Source: an uncultured Saprospiraceae bacterium (GTDB taxonomy: Bacteria > Bacteroidota > Bacteroidia > Chitinophagales > Saprospiraceae). Taken from it: DNA of 64,000 bases. Positions 1-9,801 of the stretch are shown here, piece by piece. The stretch spans positions 1 to 64,000 of the forward strand of contig CALEYL010000072.1 of assembly GCA_937926205.1 (NCBI GenBank), in the 5' to 3' direction. The position numbers and the translations under genes are program-made. Within the stretch, counting starts at the first letter, position 1. Each line of letters starts with the position of its first letter. A model generated the notes under the pieces. It saw nothing but the letters and a program-made list of their open reading frames with translations. It was not told the DNA's origin and did no database searches.

Positions 1-54
1 ATATATAATAATAATGACAATGTGACAATAAGTTTCTTTCTACAATACTAAAGG

Positions 55-93
55 TCATCCGTGTTCCAAAATCATATAAGGGAACACGGATGA
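55..93. repeat. 13-bp perfect inverted repeat (hairpin)
   Basis: The arms at 55-67 (TCATCCGTGTTCC) and 81-93 are exact reverse complements separated by 13 nt. The element lies about 110 bp beyond the stop of the S41 peptidase, so it could act as a weak terminator, but no T-run follows on the minus strand. The rest of positions 1-200 shows nothing coding. Confidence 0.6.
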
Positions 94-200
94 CACAAAT
101 GACGCAGATTTCACAGATGGCTGCGCCGCTTCCACCCAAAATCCCTGTCTTCGGTAAGGTTCCAAATAGCTGTGAAAGGGGCCTGCGCGCGAGCGGCATT

Positions 201-2411
201 TTATTTATTGATCAGCTCAATCGCTTTTTCCAGCAATTCATCTTTTCCGGCTTTGATGCCTTTTATGGTTGGTTTTACAACAATGTCCGGCACAATGCCG
301 ATCCGTTGCGTTTCTCTTCCATCCGGGTAATAGACACCGATCCCGGAAATGATTGTTCTTAGGCCTCCCGGTAAGAATATACGTGATACATTGCCATCAG
401 CCCCGGCAGTAGTACTTCCGATTATGGTCGTGTTGCCTCCCGCTCGGAACGCCATGGCTGTATATTCCGCCTGGCTTTGAGCATATTCATTGACGATGAC
501 GATCAATTTCCCCGGGTAGCTTTCGGGTGATGTTGGAATTTCAAGGGCTTCTGTAAAAGTAAACTCGCCCGGGTTATCCACATTCCCATTCGTGAATTTC
601 ACAAACGGGGTATTGGCTGAAACGAAATAAGAACCCAAAGAAAAAGGCACAAAAGTTGAAGGGTAGTTGCGGATGTCAATGATGATTCCTTTCGTGTTTT
701 TAAAGGTTTCTTTGATGGCCGCAATGTCTTTCTCTTTGATCGATTTTAACGTTATGTAGCCAATATTCCCATCTAAAAGTTTAAAACACGGCGCATCGTC
801 TTTTTTAAACCACCTGTATATTTTGAGGCTGTCCCGCTCATAAAGCACCAGTTCTTTTTGTTTTTGCTGCTCGTTAGAAATATAGTTAATGTTGATTTTC
901 TGATTTTTAGACCGCAGCAGATCAGGAGCAATATCCCTCAATCTTGCAGCTTCGTTAGAAACAGGATAATACCGCTTCAGGCTGTCGACCAGGCTTTCTG
1001 TTGGAATGCCGTTGATGTGGGTGATGACGTCTCCAAGCTCCAGTTCAGTAACCGTTTTCAGTTCCGGGTTGTAGTAGTCTGTAACGGTCAGCTTATCTTC
1101 AATAAACTCAACCCGAAAAGGGGCATAAAAACCGCCTCTCATTTCTTGTATTTTATCATTGCCTACCCAGAGGTTTGCATGAGTATCCTGGATGTCTCCA
1201 ATAATTTGGACGGCGGCTAATTCATATTCCAACTCGTTTTTTGCGTGGATGAACCCCGGGATGTGTTTTTTTAGCGCATCATTCCAATCGCTGTCCATTA
1301 AATGCTTATTGGGGAAAAAATATTGAATCATGTTCCAATATTTATAAAGGGCCAGCAACCTAAATCCGGCATCCGGATAGGGCATATCTGCGTATAGATT
1401 TTCGTTTAAAAATTCAGGGTTGCCAACGTTCGGAAACAAACGGATATAAAAATGTTCTCCCTGATGCCTGTTTTGGTAAAGCTCATGAAGTTTCTTTTCC
1501 AATTTTGAATCCAGTTGACTGTTTTTAATCCAGGAGAGATCCGGTTTCAGGAAAGCATCCTTCGCGGTTGGTTTGCAGGTTTTGCATCGTGCAATTTTCC
1601 CGTATTTTTCAATCCAGCTCAACAGCAGGCGGTCTCTTTCCTGAGCATTGGAAACTTTCAGATAATCCGGCAAAAACCTAAAAAGTTCATAGTCCCAATT
1701 GTAATTTCCTTTGGCAACCTCCGGATGGTGGTATTTTAAAAAGCCCCATATCCTGCCCAATAATTCCAGGTTTGAAATCAACGGTTCATTCAGCTCCGGG
1801 AATTCAATACCTGAGCCTGCGTCAAATGCTTTGTCCAGGTCGGCTTTGAAAACAGGCTTTTCTTTTTCTTTCAGGGTCTGGACATTTTCGCCATCGATTG
1901 TAAGGACAAAATCATCGAACCAGGCTTTGCCTTTACCCACCACAATTCCCGCCACAAAAATAATTTCGGCGTTCTCAGGATAGGGCAGCGTGACCGTATA
2001 TTTTTTCCAATCGTTCGTCCCGGTGATTTTTTGTTTTTCCATGTTGTCAAAAGCCAGTGAAGCCCCCTTGCCATCAATACGCAACAGCAAGCCTGCAAAG
2101 CCCTTTTCCACCTCCTGCGTTTTCATAAATCCCTCCAGTTGAATGGACTGCCCGGTATAATTGGCCGGGATTTTGTAGGCGATACTCCCGAATGTGCTGC
2201 CGTTTTCATCCGAGGTGATGATTGCAGCATATTTTCCGGCATGGGTGACGGTCGTATCAACCCCCAATTCATAATCGCCCCATTTGAACCAGGCCTCGGG
2301 AAGCGCTTTGCCTGCCTGGAAGGCTTCAAAATCTAAATTGAATTTATTGATACTTTGCGCTTTGCAATGGATGCTGAAGAGAGTCAGGAAAAGGAGGATG
2401 CTGGGCTTCAT
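201..2411 (-). CDS. Secreted S41 family peptidase with N-terminal jelly-roll-like domain
   Basis: This is a C-terminal-processing-type serine protease, predicted to be exported. I start it at the ATG at 2411, because the next residues form a clear signal peptide (MKPSILLFLTLFSIHCKAQ); the open frame runs further upstream but without such a signal. Residues about 25-175 look like a carbohydrate-binding jelly roll (FDDFVLTIDG at the end). A PDZ-like segment (LELGDVITHINGIP) lies near residue 465. The S41 core follows, with TKGIIIDIRN near 573 and the likely nucleophile Ser in AQSQAE near residue 646. Length 736 aa is typical for Bacteroidota members that combine these parts. The CKTC pair near residue 276 is unexplained. 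The substrate is unknown. It stands alone, with a LytTR regulator gene upstream in the same direction. Confidence 0.88.
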   Translation of the reverse strand: MKPSILLFLTLFSIHCKAQSINKFNLDFEAFQAGKALPEAWFKWGDYELGVDTTVTHAGKYAAIITSDENGSTFGSIAYKIPANYTGQSIQLEGFMKTQEVEKGFAGLLLRIDGKGASLAFDNMEKQKITGTNDWKKYTVTLPYPENAEIIFVAGIVVGKGKAWFDDFVLTIDGENVQTLKEKEKPVFKADLDKAFDAGSGIEFPELNEPLISNLELLGRIWGFLKYHHPEVAKGNYNWDYELFRFLPDYLKVSNAQERDRLLLSWIEKYGKIARCKTCKPTAKDAFLKPDLSWIKNSQLDSKLEKKLHELYQNRHQGEHFYIRLFPNVGNPEFLNENLYADMPYPDAGFRLLALYKYWNMIQYFFPNKHLMDSDWNDALKKHIPGFIHAKNELEYELAAVQIIGDIQDTHANLWVGNDKIQEMRGGFYAPFRVEFIEDKLTVTDYYNPELKTVTELELGDVITHINGIPTESLVDSLKRYYPVSNEAARLRDIAPDLLRSKNQKININYISNEQQKQKELVLYERDSLKIYRWFKKDDAPCFKLLDGNIGYITLKSIKEKDIAAIKETFKNTKGIIIDIRNYPSTFVPFSLGSYFVSANTPFVKFTNGNVDNPGEFTFTEALEIPTSPESYPGKLIVIVNEYAQSQAEYTAMAFRAGGNTTIIGSTTAGADGNVSRIFLPGGLRTIISGIGVYYPDGRETQRIGIVPDIVVKPTIKGIKAGKDELLEKAIELINK

Positions 2412-2585
2412 ATTCGGATGGTTTGATTTTGATAATTTAGCCTTCTTTTGCAAAATAATTAATTTTTTGGGAGCCGGGAAGCACCTGCCGCGCATTTATT
2501 TGCCTATCCTGTTTACAGCTTGTCATGATCCGTACTGGTAGGCCTGATATTATGTAAGTCGTGTGCACTTTACAGGTAGCTTTCG

Positions 2586-3371
2586 CTACAGCCCCTCCAA
2601 ATGCTCCATTTTCCGGATCAATTCCTCCCGGTTCTTATGTGCAACCGGAATACGAGCATCTGCAGTGCCATTGTGCGTGTTCATGAGAATGGCGCCCCCG
2701 TCTTTCTTAATGAATTTCTTTACATGGTATAAATTGATCAGGTGGCTGCGATGCGTCTGAAATAAAAACGGCACGTCTCTTAATTCTTCAAAGTATTTTC
2801 CAATGTTTTTGGCGACACAAATAGCGTTGGGTTCCCCTATAACGTAGATAGAAGAGCAATTGCCGTTTCCTTCAATGCGGATAAGGTCTTTCAGGAAAAC
2901 AAAAGCCGTTTCCTGTTGATTGTTGAAGGTAATGCGGTGGTGAAACAAGGAGAAGTGTTCCTGCATTTTCACCATTTCCAAAATCCACTGTTGCTGCCTG
3001 CCCATTTCCCGAAGCCGTTGGCACTCCTGCGCCCTCAGCAAAGCGCGCATCAATTTGCGCTCCTCTATCGGTTTCAGCAGGTAATCTACCGGACTATAGG
3101 CATACGCCTCAAGGGCAAACTGATCTGAAGCTGCCACAAATACAAGTGCAAAATCAATTGCACCCAATTCTTCCAGGAGTTGAAAGCCATTTTTCTCAGG
3201 TAATTCCAGCTCCAGAAATACAAGGTCTGGTTTAAGCTGTCGGATGCATGCCTGTCCTTCAGATGCAGTAGCTGCCTCGCCTACGATTTCCAACTGGTGG
3301 AAATTGGCCCGGAGCAGGCTTGATAAGGCGCTCCGGGCTTTTTGTGATTTGTCTATAATGATTGTTTTCAT
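2586..3371 (-). CDS. LytTR-family response regulator with Glu at the phosphoacceptor site
   Basis: This is a 261-residue DNA-binding regulator with an N-terminal receiver domain (about 1-120) and a C-terminal LytTR domain (about 155-255, with FLKDLIRIEGNGN and FLFQTHRSHLINL). The conserved Lys of the receiver is present (SPVDYLLKP). At the position where the phosphorylated Asp belongs the protein reads LVFLELELPEKNG, so residue 54 is Glu, and the N-terminal acidic pair is reduced to one Asp (IIIDK). It may therefore be locked in one state or work without phosphorylation; this is inference. No kinase gene is adjacent, which fits an orphan regulator. Confidence 0.9.
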   Translation of the reverse strand: MKTIIIDKSQKARSALSSLLRANFHQLEIVGEAATASEGQACIRQLKPDLVFLELELPEKNGFQLLEELGAIDFALVFVAASDQFALEAYAYSPVDYLLKPIEERKLMRALLRAQECQRLREMGRQQQWILEMVKMQEHFSLFHHRITFNNQQETAFVFLKDLIRIEGNGNCSSIYVIGEPNAICVAKNIGKYFEELRDVPFLFQTHRSHLINLYHVKKFIKKDGGAILMNTHNGTADARIPVAHKNREELIRKMEHLEGL

Positions 3372-3605
3372 GGGGCTTTAGTTTGTACTTCATCCATCTC
3401 ATTTAATAATTAGGAGTCATTTTCCTCTCTCAACCGGAAGACGTCTCAAAGAAAGTTGAGTCTGTTCCAGAAAGGAGTTTCAAAAAGCCCTAAAGTTTGT
3501 ACCGCCTTGCAATCTGCAGCAATACATACAAGATGAAGTTTACCGTAAAAAAAGTCATGGCATTGGTATTTTGGGGTTATCGGAATGTAATCCATACCCT
3601 GCAAC
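3372..3605. other. Intergenic region without recognisable gene
   Basis: The region contains no ORF with coding character, no clear terminator and no RNA gene that I can recognise. It must hold the promoter of the LytTR gene to its left (minus strand). Confidence 0.4.
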
Positions 3606-5009
3606 TTACTGTTTCACCAATTTGATGGTTTTCAGTCCATCTCCCTGTTTCAAAGTAAGGAACAACAGCCCGGCCGGCGCTTCGATGTTCAACAGTTTTC
3701 TATTGAACCCAGAATTTGGTTTTTCGAATCGGAAGGTCTGGATGACTTTTCCGAGTACATCGGTTATGGTTATTTCAACCGGCTGGGTGTTGTTGTTCAG
3801 TTCAAATTCGAGCAGTGTTTGTCCAGTGAAGGGGTTCGGGTTAACGCCGATGTTAACTTCCTTTAAAAATTCTTTCGCATCTGTATTGAGGTCGCCTTCC
3901 CATTTGAAAATGGCCGGATTGATCGCCCCATAATCGAAGTCTTCGACCCTGCCGGCCCAACCCAGGCTCGGAGAGGCAAAACGAATGGCATTTCTGGCGA
4001 TGCCCTGATCCAGCATTTGCCAGGTTTCCCCGCCATCAGGGGTGAAAGCGGAAACGTATTCACCAAGTTGCTCTGAGAAGGTAAACCATTCTCCGGACAC
4101 GCCTATAAAGCTGTTTTCTGTGCCGGGAATATAGGTAATAATGGACATCGGAAAAGGAACATTGGGCAAAGGCGTCCAGGTTGCGCCAAAATCTTCGCTC
4201 CGCAACACGACGGTTTCACTGATAGAGGTATAACCTAAGATTGTTTGTTGATCGGAAATAGCGAGCCCCAAACCTTCCGGGTTAAAAGCGATGGCTTGAA
4301 TGGGATTGTTTTGGGGTAAATTGGTGAAGAAATATTCCCAATCAACGCCGCCGTTGATGCTTCTGGCAATGTATCGGCTGGTTCCCCACCATATCGTATC
4401 CCCTTTGACGTCCCACCAGTTTTGCTGAGAAAGTTGCCCCCAGTAAAAAAAAAGATTTTCAGCTTCGTTGGTAAATAAATCACTGGTTTCCCAGGTCATT
4501 CCGCCATCTGCTGTTCTTCCGGAAGCTTTTCCCCAAATGTCAATGAAAAAGCCTGTTTGCTCATCGGTAAACTTTACAGCAGGCGGGAAAAGCCTGTTTG
4601 GAGGTACCTCCTCGGAATATTGCGCCACCCAGGTATCGCCGCCATCTGTCGTTTTATGAATGCTTTTTTGGTTCGCATCCCCGTCGCAAGTTGTAATCCA
4701 CGCCGTTGTTTCACTGATAGCATGCACGCCCACGATAAAGGTAAAAACAAGCCCGCTGACATCCACAAATGTCCAGTTCTCCCCGCCATCAATGGTGCGA
4801 AGAAGGAGGCAATCTTCGAAAGTGTAAGTCGAAAAGTTCGTTTTACAGGCGACGGTCCAAACGATATTTTCATCTACTACAGAGATGTCATTGGTGCCGT
4901 AATCATTCGTTAACAGGTTTTCGCCTTGAGGAACCCATTGGCCGCCTGGCTGCGCGTGAGCATTGGCAATTATGGCGACAAAGCAAAACAAGGTAAAGAT
5001 CTTTTTCAT
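3606..5009 (-). CDS. Secreted BNR/YCF48-like repeat protein with T9SS type A sorting domain
   Basis: This is an exported protein of 467 residues. The ATG at 5009 is chosen because it begins a signal peptide (MKKIFTLFCFVAIIANAHAQ). The body has repeated DGG-x-TW motifs (IDGGENW, TDGGDTW, TADGGMTW, TPDGGETW), the mark of beta-propellers of the BNR/YCF48 type. The last 75 residues begin with VNPNPFTGQTLLEFEL and end in TIKLVKQ, a type A C-terminal signal for the type IX secretion system, so the product is probably released or anchored on the cell surface. A direct repeat with 21-bp period lies 69-108 bp upstream of the start, directly after the HTCS-1 gene, and may be the regulator's binding site. 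The ligand or partner is unknown. Confidence 0.87.
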   Translation of the reverse strand: MKKIFTLFCFVAIIANAHAQPGGQWVPQGENLLTNDYGTNDISVVDENIVWTVACKTNFSTYTFEDCLLLRTIDGGENWTFVDVSGLVFTFIVGVHAISETTAWITTCDGDANQKSIHKTTDGGDTWVAQYSEEVPPNRLFPPAVKFTDEQTGFFIDIWGKASGRTADGGMTWETSDLFTNEAENLFFYWGQLSQQNWWDVKGDTIWWGTSRYIARSINGGVDWEYFFTNLPQNNPIQAIAFNPEGLGLAISDQQTILGYTSISETVVLRSEDFGATWTPLPNVPFPMSIITYIPGTENSFIGVSGEWFTFSEQLGEYVSAFTPDGGETWQMLDQGIARNAIRFASPSLGWAGRVEDFDYGAINPAIFKWEGDLNTDAKEFLKEVNIGVNPNPFTGQTLLEFELNNNTQPVEITITDVLGKVIQTFRFEKPNSGFNRKLLNIEAPAGLLFLTLKQGDGLKTIKLVKQ

Positions 5010-5077
5010 AGACGGTTGTTTTAGGTATTGTTGAAAAATTTCAACGCCCAAAACTGTGCACAAACCCTGTTTTCTGT

Positions 5078-5117
5078 CTTGTAATGATCCGCCAAAAACT
5101 TGTAATGATCCGCCAAA
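5078..5117. promoter_or_regulatory. Direct repeat, 21-bp period, candidate HTCS-1 operator
   Basis: CTTGTAATGATCCGCCAAA occurs at 5078-5096 and again, identically, at 5099-5117. The 21-bp period puts both copies on the same face of the helix. The repeat lies between the stop of HTCS-1 and the start of the secreted propeller gene, both read on the minus strand. AraC-type domains commonly bind direct half-sites, so a role as operator is a reasonable inference. Confidence 0.5.
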
Positions 5118-5124
5118 GGCCGGT

Positions 5125-8100
5125 TTATCGCCGGAAATCCCTGGGGCGCTGCCCAAATTCTACCAAAAACGCATTGGAAAAATGAGCAGGATCGTCAAAA
5201 CCGGTTGCAAATGCAATTTCTTTGATCGTCAGATCGCTGTGTTTGATCAGGTAGTTTGCTTTCTGCAAACGGAAATGGCGAAGGTACAATTGGGGTGTCG
5301 TGTCCAGCAGCGCCAGGACTTTGCGGCGCAACTGCGTTTCGCTTACCCCCATTCCTTTAGCCAGCTGGGGGATGGTAAAGGATTCGTTGGCGTATTCTTT
5401 TTCGAGTAATTGCTGAAGGTTGGCCATGAACACATCCTCTTTGCGGTAGATAGTGCCAGTTTCATCCTGTCGGACCGCACCCGGCACAAAACGCTCGCGC
5501 AGGCGTTGGCGCAGTTCCATGGATTTGCGCAAACTGATCTCCAGTTCGCGTTCGTTAAACGGTTTGGCGAGATAAGCATCGGCGCCTGTTTCCAGGCCTT
5601 CGAGTCGGGAACCCGTATCTCCAAGCGCCGTGAGCAGCACAATGGGGATGTGGCTGGTGCGCACATCCGATTTCAGGGTGCGGCACAGTTCAAATCCGTC
5701 CTTTTCCGGCATCATCACATCGCTGACGATCACATCCGGCACCATTTCTATCGCTTTGTCAATGCCCGCTTGTCCGTTATAGGCCACTTCAAGGCGATAT
5801 TGCGTTCTCAAACAGGCGGTCAGATAGGTCACGACATCCGAATTGTCTTCAACGATCAGCGCTAAAGGCAGCTCGCTATCCGCCGTAGGTTGGGTTAACG
5901 GGGTATCTGACGCCGGAGTCTCCGGCAGCAACACGGATACTTCCGGTAAGCCATCCAACAGGGGCGCCGTATTTTTTATCGGCAGCCAAACGCTAAAAAC
6001 AGAGCCTTTTCCCAACTCACTTTCCACCTCAATCCGGCCCTCCATCAATTTCACCAGTTCTCTGGTCAGCGCCAGGCCAATCCCCGTACCCTCGCCCCGG
6101 CGTGTGGCAGAATCATCGGCCTGATAAAAGCGGTCGAAAACATGCGGGCGCTTTTCTTCCGGAATGCCTATGCCCGTATCGCGCACCTGAATCCGTAAAT
6201 AACCCCCTTCGCTGTTTCCTGTTTGAAAATAGATGTTGCCCCCCTGTGGGGTAAATTTAATGGCATTGGACATCAGATTGGTAACGATGTTCCGTATTTT
6301 CTCCGGGTCATAATCCATTACCATTTCCTCTTGTTCCGCGATAAAATGAAGTTTAATGTCTTTGGACTCGGCATAGGAATGAAAAGACTCCATCAGGTAT
6401 TTCAAATAAGCGACCAGATCCCCCTGTACCAGGTTGACCGACATGGCGCCGGATTCTATTTTAGCCAAATCGAGCATTTGATTGACCAAATGCAGCAGGT
6501 TTTGCCCGTTGCGCTGGATCATTTGCAAACCCTCGTCGAGCCACTGTTTGGAATTTGAACGGATTTGCCTGACCATGCCCAGGATGATGGTCAACGGCGT
6601 TCGGAATTCATGGGTGATGTTGGTGTACAGACGGGTTTTGGTGCTATCCAACTCCTCTAAATGCCTGGCGCGATCATGGGCTAATTGTGCACGCCCTTCG
6701 GCCAGCTGGCGGTTGAGCTGGAAGCGGTAGAAGCTGTAACTTGCTCCGATTAACAAGATAAGGTAAATGCTTTTCGACCACCATGCCCAATACCAGGGTG
6801 GAAGAATCCTGATTTTTATCTCAACGGGATTTTCATTCCAGACGCCATCTCCATTGGAGCCTTTCACACGCAAGGTGTAAACACCCGGTGATAAATTGGT
6901 AAAGGAAAACTCCCTGCGGTTTCCTAACAACACCCAGTCTTCAGAATAGCCGCTCAATTGATACTTATATTGATTTTTCAAGGGTTTGCTAAAGCTCAGG
7001 CTGGCAAATTCGAAAAGAAGCAATCTTTTCTGTTGGTGGGTTATTATGATCTCCCTTTTTTCAGCAATCCCTTCCACCTCCTTTAGCAAAGCTCCTTCTT
7101 TTCCTTGTACGAGGTACTGAAACCGGCTAATGACTACCGTCGGAATATAGGTGTCATCACGAATACTATCGGGGTGAAAAACCGTAAAACCGGCACCGCC
7201 TCCAAAGAACATTTCTCCCGTTTGAGTATCCATGAAGTAAGAATCATCATTATACGCAAGTACGCCATCTTGCGTATTATAATTTTTAAATGACTTATTT
7301 TCAGGATCATAACATACTATTCCTTTTATAGTACTCATCCAAAGACGGTGATGACTATCCTCCAAAATACCAAACACATAATTATTGAGTAAACCATCTT
7401 TTTCCTGGATCCGCTTAAATCCTCCTTTTTTTTTGTCCAGCATTAAATTCAATCCATTGGGGGTACTTATCCACAACCGGCCCAAATAGTCTTCATGAAT
7501 AACATGTATTACGTTGTCGCTTATACTGGTTGTGTCAAGAGGGTCATGTTGAAAATGATAAAATTGTCTTCTTTCAGGGCCAACACTTACCAACCCGCTA
7601 CCACGCATTCCCAGCCACATGTTGCCCTCAGAGTCTTCTAAAAAATCCGTCACACTTGACGATCCAAATCCACTGGAATCCGGGGGATCATTATAATAGT
7701 TTTCAAAACTTCCTTTGTCAGGATGAAATATACTCATTCCCCCAAGTACTTTAAACCACAATAAGCCATCACTGCTTTCATATCCACGCCATACTGCGTT
7801 ATTCTCCAGTGAGTTAGAATTAGACGGATCGTGAAAATATTGGCGAACCTGTCCCGATTTTCGGTTAATTGCATATAAGCCATTTATCCCCGTCCAAATA
7901 TTTCCCTGTCGGTCTTCGAGTAAGAATTTTCTTCGTTGTTTTATCACATGCTTTTCGACAACCGGATCCAGTTCGGATGCCGGAATGACGCCTTTCTCTA
8001 AGTCAAACGGCACCTGAGCTGTTTCGGTATTGATCCACAAAACGCCTGTCCGATCTCGTCGGAAAAACCATACGGCCTTATTTGGCAAAGAACGCGGATT

Positions 8101-9186
8101 GCCGGGCTCATGGGTATAATATCGAAAACGATGCAATTTGGCATCGTATCTGTTAACCCCATTGCGCGTCCCAATCCAAACGCCACCTTCCCGATCTATT
8201 TCTATACCAAAAAGGCGATTCCCGGAGATACTTTGAGGGTCAAATTCATCATTGACATACGTCTGAAAGCATTGCACCTTGGGATCAAACTTCAAGAGTC
8301 CTTGTGGCGAGGTAATCCATAAATTATGATCCAGGTCTTCCCGAATGGCGATGACACGGACAGAATCCAATTTGCAGGACGCAGATAAGGTTTTTCCAAA
8401 ATGATGTAGGCCATCCTGACTGGTATCAAACCAATCTACGCCTCGCACCGTACCGATCCATAATTTACCGGAACTCCCTAAGAAAAGTGAAGTAATGGTA
8501 TCATTTCTTAAAGCTGCAACATCGGAAGGATTGAACCGATAAAAAACTACGCGACCCGTAGAACCTTCAAGTTTGTATAAACCGTTGTAGGTACCTATCC
8601 ATAAATGCCCTTTCTGGTCAAGAGTAAGGGCACTAATAAATGGAGGTTCTTCTTTTTTATTTCGTTGAGAAAGATTTAAGAATGGATGAAAGTCCGTCTC
8701 ATCGTGTTTTTTGTAATAGAGTCCCGATCCGCTTGTACCGACCCAAAGGGTCCCGTTCAAATCCTCTGAAATAGCGGTAATGACTCTTTGATTTTGATTT
8801 GCTATGTTCGACTTAAATAAATTATACCTAATGAATGTTTCCGTTTTGCGATCAAACCGATTCAATTCACCAGTCAGGGTACCCGCCCAAATATTGCCTT
8901 CCCTGTCTTCGTAAACAGCACGTATGTTGTTATAGCTCAGACTTGTTGGATCATTGGGAGTATTGCGAAAAATGGTAAAGCGATACCCGTCAAACTTATT
9001 TAGACCATCTTCCGTTCCAAACCACATCAACCCCTGACGGTCCTGTAACATGCAAAAGATGTAGTTTTGTGACAACCCATCATCTGAAGTGTAGTGCTTG
9101 AATATTACTTTAGGCTGGGCAACCAAACTCCCCACTGAAAAGAGCAGGATTAAGTACAGTGGCATTCTGATGGCAGGAGGGATCAT
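5125..9186 (-). CDS. Hybrid two-component system regulator (HTCS-1)
   Basis: This 1353-residue one-protein signalling system spans the inner membrane. In order it has a signal peptide (about 1-23, VGSLVAQ), two-bladed-propeller repeats of the Reg_prop type (many WIGT and WLGM motifs, about 30-700), a Y_Y_Y domain, a transmembrane segment near 810, HisKA with the phosphorylated His in NITHEFRTP near residue 863, HATPase (NAIKFTPQGG, DTGIGIPEE, GTGIGLALT), a receiver with the acceptor Asp in VIVSDVMMPEKDG near 1158, and an AraC-type HTH (about 1254-1353). All catalytic motifs are intact. Family members sense periplasmic glycans or other ligands and switch on neighbouring genes. The downstream target is probably the T9SS cargo gene. 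A second in-frame ATG at 9165 would give a shorter signal peptide. Confidence 0.95.
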   Translation of the reverse strand: MIPPAIRMPLYLILLFSVGSLVAQPKVIFKHYTSDDGLSQNYIFCMLQDRQGLMWFGTEDGLNKFDGYRFTIFRNTPNDPTSLSYNNIRAVYEDREGNIWAGTLTGELNRFDRKTETFIRYNLFKSNIANQNQRVITAISEDLNGTLWVGTSGSGLYYKKHDETDFHPFLNLSQRNKKEEPPFISALTLDQKGHLWIGTYNGLYKLEGSTGRVVFYRFNPSDVAALRNDTITSLFLGSSGKLWIGTVRGVDWFDTSQDGLHHFGKTLSASCKLDSVRVIAIREDLDHNLWITSPQGLLKFDPKVQCFQTYVNDEFDPQSISGNRLFGIEIDREGGVWIGTRNGVNRYDAKLHRFRYYTHEPGNPRSLPNKAVWFFRRDRTGVLWINTETAQVPFDLEKGVIPASELDPVVEKHVIKQRRKFLLEDRQGNIWTGINGLYAINRKSGQVRQYFHDPSNSNSLENNAVWRGYESSDGLLWFKVLGGMSIFHPDKGSFENYYNDPPDSSGFGSSSVTDFLEDSEGNMWLGMRGSGLVSVGPERRQFYHFQHDPLDTTSISDNVIHVIHEDYLGRLWISTPNGLNLMLDKKKGGFKRIQEKDGLLNNYVFGILEDSHHRLWMSTIKGIVCYDPENKSFKNYNTQDGVLAYNDDSYFMDTQTGEMFFGGGAGFTVFHPDSIRDDTYIPTVVISRFQYLVQGKEGALLKEVEGIAEKREIIITHQQKRLLLFEFASLSFSKPLKNQYKYQLSGYSEDWVLLGNRREFSFTNLSPGVYTLRVKGSNGDGVWNENPVEIKIRILPPWYWAWWSKSIYLILLIGASYSFYRFQLNRQLAEGRAQLAHDRARHLEELDSTKTRLYTNITHEFRTPLTIILGMVRQIRSNSKQWLDEGLQMIQRNGQNLLHLVNQMLDLAKIESGAMSVNLVQGDLVAYLKYLMESFHSYAESKDIKLHFIAEQEEMVMDYDPEKIRNIVTNLMSNAIKFTPQGGNIYFQTGNSEGGYLRIQVRDTGIGIPEEKRPHVFDRFYQADDSATRRGEGTGIGLALTRELVKLMEGRIEVESELGKGSVFSVWLPIKNTAPLLDGLPEVSVLLPETPASDTPLTQPTADSELPLALIVEDNSDVVTYLTACLRTQYRLEVAYNGQAGIDKAIEMVPDVIVSDVMMPEKDGFELCRTLKSDVRTSHIPIVLLTALGDTGSRLEGLETGADAYLAKPFNERELEISLRKSMELRQRLRERFVPGAVRQDETGTIYRKEDVFMANLQQLLEKEYANESFTIPQLAKGMGVSETQLRRKVLALLDTTPQLYLRHFRLQKANYLIKHSDLTIKEIAFATGFDDPAHFSNAFLVEFGQRPRDFRR

Positions 9187-9801
9187 TGTCTGTAATATTG
9201 GAGGTCAATTGTAAATTCTTCTAAGGTTTCTTCTAATAGTCCCGGTAACGCTATATAAATACTGGTGCTAATATGATGTTATGTAGTTGCCCGTTTATAT
9301 TTATAAACCCAATCTACTGTATTATTTCCACATTTCCAATAAGCAAGATACTCTATTACTTTATATAGCCCACAATGCCTCCATAATTCCCCTGCTGGTG
9401 CCATAGCTATGTTGCTTTCCAATCCATTAAACCGGCCTTGTTCGTTGCGATTTTTGATCGCATACGGGCTAAGGTTGCGGGTTCAGCCTATTGCTTTAAT
9501 CTGTTTACTACCAAAGGTTGTAACGAGGGACGAGCAACAGAATCTGATTGCTTACACACGAAATGAACAGATTGCATGCATGTTTCATTAGCAGTGCGCG
9601 ATTTTGACGGGGTGGGCGCGCGGGTAGAACCCGCAAAACAGGACACGCGAGGCGGAGCCGTCGCGTGAGCGATTGTTTTCTTGTCTGAAGGTGTATCATA
9701 AGTGCAGATGTGACAAATTTGAAAATTTGTCACATCTATAACACGCAAGCTACCAGTCTTTTTAAAAGATGGTTTCTTTACAATATATCAAAAACATAGA
9801 C
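9187..9801. other. Gene-poor stretch of 615 bp
   Basis: It holds the upstream region of HTCS-1 and, from about 9590, a GC-rich patch with consecutive hairpins. Short open frames on the minus strand in 9488-9748 are rich in Arg, Pro and Cys and do not look coding. No IS ends or target duplications are recognisable. Confidence 0.4.
9620..9737. repeat. Cluster of three hairpins (REP-like or structured RNA)
   Basis: Three inverted repeats follow one another. The first is 9620-9634 (GCGGGT-AGA-ACCCGC). The second is 9644-9667 (CACGCGA/TCGCGTG with inner GGC/GCC). The third is an exact 15-bp palindrome at 9706-9737, with arms AGATGTGACAAATTT around a 2-nt centre. The pattern resembles bacterial REP-type palindromic units or a small structured RNA. 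No transposase gene is near. Confidence 0.5.

Noticed and set aside
5078..5117. CRISPR-like repeat
   Set aside because: There are only two copies, directly adjacent with 2 bp between them and no spacer of normal length, and no cas genes.
9508..9699. 63-codon minus-strand frame
   Set aside because: It is rich in Arg, Leu and Cys, covers two hairpins and has no family likeness; more likely a chance frame in GC-rich DNA.
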